Below, piece by piece: positions 58,449 to 64,000 of a DNA stretch of 64,000 nt. How positions within the stretch are numbered: the first letter of the stretch is position 1; each line of letters starts with the position of its first letter. A program made the translations under genes and the position numbers. Location of the stretch: assembly GCF_016924665.1 (NCBI RefSeq), contig NZ_JAFFJT010000005.1, positions 124,001 through 188,000 of the forward strand, written 5' to 3'. The notes beneath the pieces were generated by a model that saw only the letters and a list, made by a program, of their open reading frames with translations, did no database searches and had not been told where the DNA came from. This stretch comes from Nocardioides sp. SYSU D00038. Lineage in GTDB: Bacteria > Actinomycetota > Actinomycetes > Propionibacteriales > Nocardioidaceae.

Positions 58449-59615
58449 ATGACCGACCCCGGACGCCCGTTCGACCTGCGCCGGGCGCGGCGCGCGGTGG
58501 CTCTCGCGTTCGCGACCCAGGGGTTGGTGTTCATCAGCCTCACCACCCGGCTCCCGGACTTCGCCGACCGGTGGGACCTCACCGAGGTGCACCTCTCGCT
58601 CCTGCTGCTGATGATCGTGCTGCTGGCCGGCGCGGGTTCGGTCGTGGCCGAGGTTCTCGCCCGGCGACGTCCCAGCGCGGTGGTGCTCCGCTGCGGCCTG
58701 GCGCTGGTGGCCCTCGCGCTCCCGGTGGTGACCACCGCGCCGGTGCTGCCGGTCTTCGTGGCCGGGCTGGCGGCGTACGGCGTGGGGCTCGGCCTGGTCG
58801 ACGCCAGCTCCAACATGCAGGCGGTCGCCGTGGAGCACCGCTACGGGCGGCCGGTGCTGCCGTCGTTCCACGGCGCCTGGACCGCAGGCGGGCTGGGTGG
58901 CGCCTCGCTGACCCTCGCCGCCGGCGACCTGCCCCTCGGGTGGGCGGGGGTGCTGGCCGTCGCGCCGCTGGCGGTGCTGGCGGCGCCGTTCGTGGGGCGC
59001 GACGAGGCCGCCGCGGCCGGCGAGGTGGACGTGCCGTGGCGACCGCTGCTGCTGGTGGGGCTGGGGATGGTGCTCTTCTACATGGTGGACTCCGCAGCGG
59101 CGACCTGGGGTCCGACGTACCTCGACACGACCGTGCGCGCTCCCGACGACCTGGTCGCGCTCGCCACCTTCCCCTACCTGCTCAGCAGCCTGGTGGTGCG
59201 GCTGGCCGGCGACCGGCTGGTCGCGCGGCACGGGGCGGTGCCGGTGCTGCGCGTCGGCGCGGTGGTCGCGGCCGTCGCGCTCGCCGTCGTCGCCGGGGCG
59301 CCGTCGTGGGGGGTGGCGGTCGCCGGCTTCACCCTGCTCGGCGCCGGGGTCAGCGTGATCGCGCCGCTGAGCTTCTCGGCGGCCGCCCGGATCGCCGGCG
59401 GCGACCCGGTGCGCGTCGACGCCGTGATCGCCCGGTTCAACCAGTTCAACTACCTCGGTGCCCTGCTCGGGGCCGTGCTGACCGGACTGGTGGGCGCGGG
59501 CAACCTGCGGATCGGGTTCGTCGTGCCGATGGTGCTGGTGCTGGCGATGGTGCCGCTCGCCCGGGCCTTCGCCCCGGCCGGCGCGGTCACCGGGCCGGGA
59601 TCACTCCGCAGCTGA
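58449..59615 (+). CDS. MFS transporter
   Basis: A 388-residue major facilitator with about twelve hydrophobic segments, for example VALAFATQGLVFISLTTRLP (helix 1), LSLLLLMIVLLAGAGSVVAE (helix 2) and FVAGLAAYGVGLGLVDASSN (helix 4 region). The pattern SSNMQAVAVEHRYGRPVLPSFHGAW resembles the FucP/YbjJ-like branch that includes sugar and drug exporters. Cargo unknown. I use ATG 58449; an in-frame ATG at 58350 would overlap the divergent channel gene. Its 3' end overlaps the convergent MaoC gene by 15 bp. Confidence 0.83.
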   Translation: MTDPGRPFDLRRARRAVALAFATQGLVFISLTTRLPDFADRWDLTEVHLSLLLLMIVLLAGAGSVVAEVLARRRPSAVVLRCGLALVALALPVVTTAPVLPVFVAGLAAYGVGLGLVDASSNMQAVAVEHRYGRPVLPSFHGAWTAGGLGGASLTLAAGDLPLGWAGVLAVAPLAVLAAPFVGRDEAAAAGEVDVPWRPLLLVGLGMVLFYMVDSAAATWGPTYLDTTVRAPDDLVALATFPYLLSSLVVRLAGDRLVARHGAVPVLRVGAVVAAVALAVVAGAPSWGVAVAGFTLLGAGVSVIAPLSFSAAARIAGGDPVRVDAVIARFNQFNYLGALLGAVLTGLVGAGNLRIGFVVPMVLVLAMVPLARAFAPAGAVTGPGSLRS

Positions 59616-60191
59616 CGGGGCAGCCGACGGGGCAGCCGACGGGGCGGCTGACGGGGCAGCTGAGCCCTCGGGCCCGGGCCAGTTCCTGTCCGGCTGGGGC
59701 ACCGGCCGACCGGGCTGCTCGCCGCCCCGCGACTCGAGGTAGTTGTTCTTCGGCACCATCACCTTGCGGCGGAAGATGCACACGACCTTGCCGTCCTGGT
59801 TATAGCCGATGGTCTCGACGTGCACGACGCCGCGGTCGTCCTTCGAGGTCGACTCCCACTTGTCGAGGACCCGGGTCTCGCCGTAGAGGGTGTCGCCGTG
59901 GAAGGTCGGGGCCACGTGACGCAGCGACTCGATCTCGAGGTTGGCGATCGCCTTGCCGGAGATGTCGGGCACCGACATGCCGAGCAGGATCGAGTAGACG
60001 TAGTTGCCCACCACCACGTTCTTGCCGAACTGGGTGGTCTCCTCGGCGTAGTGGGTGTCGAGGTGGAGCGGGTGGTGGTTCATCGTGAGCAGGCAGAACA
60101 GGTGGTCGTCGTACTCGGTGACGGTCTTGCCGGGCCAGTGCTTGTACGTCGCACCGACCTCGAACTCCTCGTAGCTGCGACCGAACTGCAC
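59601..60191 (-). CDS. MaoC-family (R)-enoyl-CoA hydratase-like protein with repetitive tail
   Basis: A 196-residue protein. Residues 1-150 form a hot-dog fold MaoC dehydratase (FEVGATYKHWPGKTVTEYDD, LTMNHHPLHLDTHYAEETTQ with the Asp/His region, NYVYSILLGMSVPDISGKAI), similar to mesaconyl-CoA hydratase-type members. The last 20 residues repeat SAAP five times, encoded by a 12-bp tandem repeat (59611-59658). It probably hydrates or dehydrates an acyl-CoA, perhaps together with the acyl-CoA dehydrogenase at 63 kb. GTG start with GAGGAG 7 nt upstream. Confidence 0.83.
   Translation of the reverse strand: MQFGRSYEEFEVGATYKHWPGKTVTEYDDHLFCLLTMNHHPLHLDTHYAEETTQFGKNVVVGNYVYSILLGMSVPDISGKAIANLEIESLRHVAPTFHGDTLYGETRVLDKWESTSKDDRGVVHVETIGYNQDGKVVCIFRRKVMVPKNNYLESRGGEQPGRPVPQPDRNWPGPEGSAAPSAAPSAAPSAAPSAAE
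59611..59658. repeat. 12-bp tandem repeat in the MaoC gene tail
   Basis: Four units of GCNGACGGGGCR, translated on the minus strand as SAAP repeats. The first unit overlaps the stop of the MFS gene, so the repeat has grown at the junction of two convergent genes. Confidence 0.75.
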
Positions 60192-60250
60192 GGGTGGCTC
60201 CTCAGGACTCGACGACGGGTCGCCTCATCCTTCCTGATCCGTGCAGCACG

Positions 60251-60274
60251 TCGCACCCTCCGCGGAGGGTGCGA
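60251..60274. promoter_or_regulatory. Perfect 24-bp palindrome upstream of the MaoC gene
   Basis: TCGCACCCTCCG and its exact complement meet without a loop. It lies 59 bp upstream of the MaoC start and 179 bp downstream of the DUF5302 stop. It may be an operator or the terminator of the DUF5302 transcript. Confidence 0.5.
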
Positions 60275-60303
60275 TACGTCACGAGGGGGCGATCAGGAAC
60301 CCG

Positions 60304-60462
60304 GCTCGGTGACGCGGCTCGCTCGACCACCATCGTGGTCCCTGACGTCGTTCCTCGGTCAAGAACCCGGTCTCGACACGCCGGTCGTCACCTCGCAAGC
60401 TCGGTGACGCGGCTCGCTCGACCACCATCGTGGTCCCTGACCTCGTTCCTCGGTCAGGAACC
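60304..60462. repeat. Two 64-bp direct repeats, 95 bp apart
   Basis: GCTCGGTGACGCGGCTCGCT then CGACCACCATCGTGGTCCCT starts at 60304 and again at 60399; the copies differ at two positions. Each contains the small palindrome ACCAC-CATC-GTGGT and a GGTCC...GGAACC-type hairpin (TGACCTCGTTCCTCGGTCA). The second copy runs 9 bp into the 3' end of the DUF5302 gene. The 262-bp gap holds no protein gene. Confidence 0.75.
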
Positions 60463-60624
60463 ACCACCACCGGCCTTACGGCGGTGCATCTTGGGGGCGC
60501 CGCCGACGACCTCGGAGCCGTGGGCCTTCTCCGGCGTCGGGCCGTCCTGGTGGACGCCCTTCTCCTTGGAGTTCTTCTTCTCCAGGGCCTCCCGCATCTT
60601 CGCCTTCAGGTCCTCGTTGGTCAT
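60454..60624 (-). CDS. DUF5302 small protein
   Basis: A 56-residue basic, polar protein of the actinobacterial DUF5302 family (NEDLKAKMREALEKKNSKEK, then APKMHRRKAGGGGS). The start ATG overlaps the TetR stop (ATGA) and has GGAGGAGA 6 nt upstream. Function unknown. Its last codons overlap a dispersed-type 64-bp repeat, so the C-terminus may have been altered by repeat insertion. Confidence 0.8.
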   Translation of the reverse strand: MTNEDLKAKMREALEKKNSKEKGVHQDGPTPEKAHGSEVVGGAPKMHRRKAGGGGS

Positions 60625-61286
60625 GGGGTCTCCTCCAGGATCGTGCGAGCGGGGTCGTCCCCCACCCTGCCACCCGGGGCCCGGGGAGTCGACCGGGTTT
60701 CGGGGCCCGCCAGGCCGGCCAGCAGGAGGTCGACCGCGGCGTGCTGCCGCCCGACGGGGAAGCGGCCGGGATCGAGGAGCGCCTGCACGACCAGCCCGTG
60801 GGTCGCCGCCGTGACCAGGTCGAGCACCACGTCGACGTCGACGGCGCGCAGCTCGCCCGCGGCGATCGCGTGCTCGACGTGGGGCCGCAGCCGGCGCTTC
60901 CACCGGGCGTAGCGCTCGGCCTCGTGGGCCGAGAGCTCGGGGTCGACCAGCGCGAGGTCCCAGAAGCCGACCCAGATCCGGCTGAGCACCACCTTCTCCT
61001 CGGTGGTGGGCAGCACGGTGCGCAGCTGGGCCCGGAGCGCCGCGACGCCGGTGCCGTCGGGCTCGCCTCCCAGGGCCTGGTCGGACCGCTCGTGCAGCTG
61101 GTCCAGCGCGTGCCTCACCAGCTCGCGCTTGCTGGGGAAGTAGTGGGTGATCAGGCCGGTGGTGGCACCGAGCTCGGCCGCCACCGCCCGCAGGCCCAGC
61201 CCGGCGAACCCGGTCGAGGCCAGCACCCGCCAGACGGCGGCGGCGACGTCGCGGCGGCGGGCTTCGTGGTCGACCTTGGCGGGCAC
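60621..61286 (-). CDS. TetR/AcrR-family transcriptional regulator
   Basis: A 221-residue regulator: helix-turn-helix at residues 8-55 (AAAVWRVLASTGFAGLGLRA, ELGATTGLITHYFPSKRELV) and a BetI-like C-terminal domain (EEKVVLSRIWVGFWDLALVD). GTG start at 61286, 6 bp from a near-perfect palindrome (61293-61320) shared with the divergent acetyltransferase promoter, so autoregulation and control of that gene are likely. Coupled by ATGA to the DUF5302 gene. Confidence 0.87.
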   Translation of the reverse strand: MPAKVDHEARRRDVAAAVWRVLASTGFAGLGLRAVAAELGATTGLITHYFPSKRELVRHALDQLHERSDQALGGEPDGTGVAALRAQLRTVLPTTEEKVVLSRIWVGFWDLALVDPELSAHEAERYARWKRRLRPHVEHAIAAGELRAVDVDVVLDLVTAATHGLVVQALLDPGRFPVGRQHAAVDLLLAGLAGPETRSTPRAPGGRVGDDPARTILEETP

Positions 61287-61292
61287 CCGGCC

Positions 61293-61320
61293 AGCGTACA
61301 CAACGGTTGTTATGTACGCT
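61293..61320. promoter_or_regulatory. 28-bp palindromic operator between TetR and acetyltransferase genes
   Basis: Outer arms AGCGTACA (61293-61300) and TGTACGCT (61313-61320) enclose an inner ACAAC-G-GTTGT palindrome. The right arm contains the TACGCT -10 box (61315-61320), 6 nt before the acetyltransferase ATG, so a bound repressor would block that promoter. Confidence 0.72.
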
Positions 61321-61326
61321 GCTCCC

Positions 61327-61881
61327 ATGCTCTCCCTCCCCCTCGGCGACGGCGCCGAGCTGCGACCCCTGGAGCCGTGGCAGGCCGCCGAGTTCGCGGC
61401 GTACGTCGGCCGGCACATCGACCACCTCGGGCCGTGGCTGCCCTGGAGCCGCGCGATGACGGGCGAGGCAGAGGCCCGCGCCTTCCTGCAGCCGTACGCC
61501 GACGACACCGCCCGCGACGGCCGCCGGATGTACTCGGTCTGGCTCGACGGCGAGCTCGTGGGCGGGACCCTGTTCCGGGTCTTCGACGCCCCGGCCGGCA
61601 CCTGCGAGCTCGGCGTCTGGCTGGCGCCCGAGGCCACCGGTCGTGGCCTGGTCAGCCGCGCGGTGACCGCGATGATCGACTGGGCGGTCGACGTCCGCGG
61701 CATCCGGCGGGTGGAGTGGCAGTGCGTGCCCGAGAACGCCGCCAGCCGCGCGGTCGCCACCCGGCTCGGCATGACCCTGGAGGGCACCCGACGCCGGGCC
61801 TTCGAGCACGACGGGCGGCTCTGGGACGTGGAGCTGTGGGCCCTGCTCGCCGAGGAGTGGCGCGCGCGGCGGACGGCGTAG
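61327..61881 (+). CDS. RimJ/RimL-type GNAT acetyltransferase
   Basis: A 184-residue acetyltransferase with the RimJ/RimL layout: LRPLEPWQAAEFAAYVGRHI, LGPWLPWSRAM, ELGVWLAPEATGRGLVSRAV (acetyl-CoA loop), VEWQCVPENAASRAVATRLG and FEHDGRLWDVELWALL. Members acetylate ribosomal protein N-termini or small amines. It is likely repressed by the divergent TetR protein through the shared operator, which points to an inducible detoxification or modification role. Leaderless-type start. Confidence 0.86.
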   Translation: MLSLPLGDGAELRPLEPWQAAEFAAYVGRHIDHLGPWLPWSRAMTGEAEARAFLQPYADDTARDGRRMYSVWLDGELVGGTLFRVFDAPAGTCELGVWLAPEATGRGLVSRAVTAMIDWAVDVRGIRRVEWQCVPENAASRAVATRLGMTLEGTRRRAFEHDGRLWDVELWALLAEEWRARRTA

Positions 61882-61889
61882 GCGGGCAG

Positions 61890-61895
61890 TAGTCT
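61890..61895 (+). promoter_or_regulatory. -10 box (TAGTCT) of the glycosyltransferase gene
   Basis: TANNNT hexamer 7 nt before the GTG at 61903. Confidence 0.55.
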
Positions 61896-61902
61896 CTCGC
61901 GG

Positions 61903-63162
61903 GTGGGCGTCCGCGACTGGTTCCAGCGCCGGGCGCCTCGCGACCTGGCCGGGCGCCGTCGCCGGGTCACCTTCGTCGTCACCTACGCCTACGCCACCGG
62001 CGGGGTGCCGCGGGCGGTGTTCGCCGTGGCCGGCGAGCTGGCCGAGCGCGGCCACGAGGTCGAGGTGGTCAGCGTCTACCGCACCCACCGCGAGCCGTAC
62101 GCCGACGTGCACCCGGCGATCCGCCTCACCTTCCTCGAGGACCGGCTCGACCCCGACGGCGGCGAGAACCTCCCCCGGGCGCGCCGCAACCCCGCGCGCA
62201 GCGAGGCCGACCGCGAGCTCGACCGGCGGCCGTCCGAGCTCGTCGCCCCGGGACCCGACGCCTACCCGGCGTACTCGGCGCTCACCGACCGCCACCTGCG
62301 CGAGCGGTTCGCCGCGCTGCGGCCCGGGATCGTGGTGACCACCCGGCCGGAGCTGGCGGCCGCCGCGGTGCGCTGGGCGCCCGACGACGTGGTGACGGTC
62401 AACCAGGAGCACCTCACCTTCGCGGTGCGCGAGCCCGACGTGCGCGCGGCGCTGGTGGGGGTGCGCGACCGCCTCGACGCCCTGGTCACGCTCACCGACG
62501 CCGACGGCGGCCGCTGGGCGCGCGAGCTGGGCGACACGACGACCCGCGTGGTGACGATCCCCAACGCGTCGTCGTTCCCGCTGGGCGAGGGCGCGCCGCT
62601 GGAGGGCAGGGTGGTGATCGCCGGCGGCCGGCTCACCGAGCAGAAGGCCTTCGACCGGCTCATCGACGCCTTCGCGCCGGTGGCCCGCGCCCACCCCGAC
62701 TGGCAGCTGCACGTCTACGGGCAGGGGAGGCTCGAGGGCGAGCTCCGGGCGCAGGTCGAGCGGCTCGGGCTCGGGGCGCAGGTGCACCTCAAGGGGTTCA
62801 CCGCGGAGTTCGAGCGCCGGCTCGAGGAGGCGTCGGTCTACGCGATGTCGTCGCGCTACGAGGGTTTCCCGATGGTGCTGGTCGAGGCGATGACCAAGGG
62901 CGTGCCGCCGGTGAGCATGGACTGCCAGTCCGGGCCGCGCCAGCTGATCCGGGACGGCGAGAACGGGCTGCTGGTGCCCCGCGCCGACGTCGCCGCCCTC
63001 TCCGCCGGCATCGAGCGCCTGGTCGCCGACGCCGACCTGCGCCGACGCCTCGGCGCCGGCGCGCTCGCGACCGCCGCGGACTACACCCTCCCCCTGGTGG
63101 TCGACCGCTGGGAGAGCCTCCTCGACGACCTGGTCGAGGCCCGCGACGCGGCCGGCCGATAG
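61903..63162 (+). CDS. Family 4 glycosyltransferase
   Basis: A 419-residue GT-B glycosyltransferase. The N-terminal acceptor domain opens with VTFVVTYAYATGGVPRAVFA; the donor domain has VVIAGGRLTEQKAFDRLIDA, WQLHVYGQGRLEGELRAQVE and the E-x7-E signature region SRYEGFPMVLVEAMTKGVPP. No signal peptide or membrane helix, so it acts in the cytosol or at the inner membrane surface, making a glycolipid or wall glycan precursor. The residues 80-110 region is unusually Arg/Asp-rich. GTG start at 61903, 21 bp after the acetyltransferase stop. Confidence 0.88.
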   Translation: MGVRDWFQRRAPRDLAGRRRRVTFVVTYAYATGGVPRAVFAVAGELAERGHEVEVVSVYRTHREPYADVHPAIRLTFLEDRLDPDGGENLPRARRNPARSEADRELDRRPSELVAPGPDAYPAYSALTDRHLRERFAALRPGIVVTTRPELAAAAVRWAPDDVVTVNQEHLTFAVREPDVRAALVGVRDRLDALVTLTDADGGRWARELGDTTTRVVTIPNASSFPLGEGAPLEGRVVIAGGRLTEQKAFDRLIDAFAPVARAHPDWQLHVYGQGRLEGELRAQVERLGLGAQVHLKGFTAEFERRLEEASVYAMSSRYEGFPMVLVEAMTKGVPPVSMDCQSGPRQLIRDGENGLLVPRADVAALSAGIERLVADADLRRRLGAGALATAADYTLPLVVDRWESLLDDLVEARDAAGR

Positions 63163-63163
63163 G

Positions 63164-63206
63164 CGCCGAGCCGTCGTTACTGCAATGCAGTAACGACGAC
63201 TCGGCG
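63164..63206. terminator. Near-perfect 43-bp palindrome, bidirectional terminator
   Basis: CGCCGAG-C-CGTCGTTACTGCA and its complement meet around a single A; only one C/A mismatch breaks 21 pairs. It lies between the convergent glycosyltransferase (2 nt after its stop) and acyl-CoA dehydrogenase (9 nt after its stop). Confidence 0.8.
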
Positions 63207-63214
63207 GGGGCGGG

Positions 63215-64000
63215 TCACCCCTTGAGCGCGTAGTCCTTGAGGAGCGAGCGGCCGATGATCATCTTCTGGATGTCCGCGGTGCCCTCGCCGATGAGGAGGA
63301 AGGCGGCCTCGCGGTAGAGGCGCTCGATCTCGTACTCCTTGGAGTAGCCGTAGCCGCCGTGGATCCGGAAGGAGTCCTGGACGACCTCGTTGCAGTACTC
63401 CGCGGCGAGGTACTTCGACATGCCGGCCTCGACGTCGTTGCGCTGGCCCTTGTCCTTGATCCGGGCGGCCTTGACCATCATCGCGTGCGCGGCCTCGACC
63501 TTGGTGGCCATCTCGGCGAGCTTGAACAGGATCGCCTGGTGCTGGGCGATCGGCTTGCCGAAGGTCTCGCGCTGCTGGGCGTAGGCGATCGCGAGCTCGA
63601 AGGCCCGGTTGGCCACGCCGCAGGCGCGCGCGGAGACGTTGACGCGGCCGACCTCGACCCCGTCCATCATCTGGTAGAAGCCCTGGCCGGGCTCGCCGCC
63701 GAGCACCTGATCGGCCGAGATCTGGTGGCCCTCGAAGACCAGCTCGGTGGTGTCGACGCCCTTGTAGCCCATCTTGTCGATCTTGCCGGGCACCGTGACG
63801 CCCTGGGCGGTCTCGCCGAAGCCGGGCTCCTTCTCGACCAGGAACGTCGTCATGTTCTTGTAGACCGAGTCGTCACCCTCGTCGGTCTTGACCAGCACGG
63901 CGACCAGGTTGGACGTGCCGCCGTTGGTCAGCCACATCTTCTGGCCGTCGATGCGGTAGCCGTCGCCGTCGCGGGTGGCCTTGGTCTTGATCGCCGAGAC
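63215..64000 (-). CDS. Acyl-CoA dehydrogenase (N-terminal part outside window)
   Basis: The C-terminal 261 residues of an FAD-dependent acyl-CoA dehydrogenase; the frame is open to the window edge. Visible are KMWLTNGGTSNLVAVLVKTD (middle beta domain), VEVGRVNVSARACGVANRAF, YAQQRETFGKPIAQHQAILF and the C-terminal HGGYGYSKEYEIERLYREA with LIGEGTADIQKMIIGR, where the Glu of the EGT motif is the expected catalytic base of short/medium-chain members. It would oxidise an acyl-CoA in beta-oxidation or branched-chain breakdown, possibly feeding the MaoC hydratase at 59.6 kb. Confidence 0.92.
   Translation of the reverse strand, partial: VSAIKTKATRDGDGYRIDGQKMWLTNGGTSNLVAVLVKTDEGDDSVYKNMTTFLVEKEPGFGETAQGVTVPGKIDKMGYKGVDTTELVFEGHQISADQVLGGEPGQGFYQMMDGVEVGRVNVSARACGVANRAFELAIAYAQQRETFGKPIAQHQAILFKLAEMATKVEAAHAMMVKAARIKDKGQRNDVEAGMSKYLAAEYCNEVVQDSFRIHGGYGYSKEYEIERLYREAAFLLIGEGTADIQKMIIGRSLLKDYALKG

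Overview
This window comes from a high-GC actinobacterium and looks most like Nocardioides or a close relative. The signs are very high third-position GC, many GTG and TTG starts, start codons 6-7 nt after TANNNT promoter boxes (leaderless mRNAs), and actinobacterial families such as AdnAB, DUF3107, DUF3072, DUF5302, DUF6758 and MoeZ. I saw no rRNA, tRNA, CRISPR array or transposase. Identification rests on reading motifs and gene order; no database search was run.

Layout. (1) 1-8.2 kb: the end of a deoD-type purine nucleoside phosphorylase, a flavin monooxygenase-like gene, and the two-gene adnA-adnB motor-nuclease operon. (2) 8.3-25 kb: an ELWxxDGT-repeat secreted protein, a TetR regulator, a DJ-1/PfpI protein, three large cloverleaf-like repeats, a carbamate kinase-barbiturase operon, a cation/proton antiporter with a slipin, a NarL-type two-component system, an AlkD-like glycosylase, a large secreted M6 metalloprotease, a 51-bp minisatellite and several small enzymes. 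(3) 25-43.4 kb: a nitrogen-heterocycle catabolic region. It holds hydantoinase A/B genes; an operon for a RutG-like pyrimidine permease, a three-subunit molybdenum hydroxylase, a CoxG-like protein and an amidase; a PucR regulator; and a divergent operon for DUF2877, FdrA and DUF1116 proteins. (4) 43.5-45.2 kb: a second ELWxxDGT protein with the same operator-like box upstream as the first. (5) 46-58 kb: a conserved actinobacterial core (alkyltransferase-like protein, moeZ, TetR, DUF3107, ferritin-like protein, DEAD-box helicase, L,D-transpeptidase, ParA, phosphatase) whose order resembles Mycobacterium tuberculosis Rv3204-Rv3214, which from memory lies next to adnAB. Here about 38 kb of accessory DNA separates the two. 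(6) 58-64 kb: an MFS transporter, a MaoC hydratase, DUF5302 with TetR, an acetyltransferase, a glycosyltransferase and a partial acyl-CoA dehydrogenase.

How the genes may work together. The main candidate for a new system is the 12-14 kb plus 31-43 kb set. I propose uptake of uracil or a related pyrimidine by the permease, oxidation to a barbiturate by the molybdenum enzyme, ring opening by barbiturase to ureidomalonate (malonurate), and transfer of its carbamoyl group to phosphate by the FdrA/DUF1116/DUF2877 complex. That last step parallels the oxalurate reaction assigned to the E. coli homologues. Carbamate kinase would then make ATP, and the amidase would hydrolyse malonamate (or ureidomalonate) to malonate. 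The single steps have precedents in these families; combining them into one ATP-yielding route is my inference.
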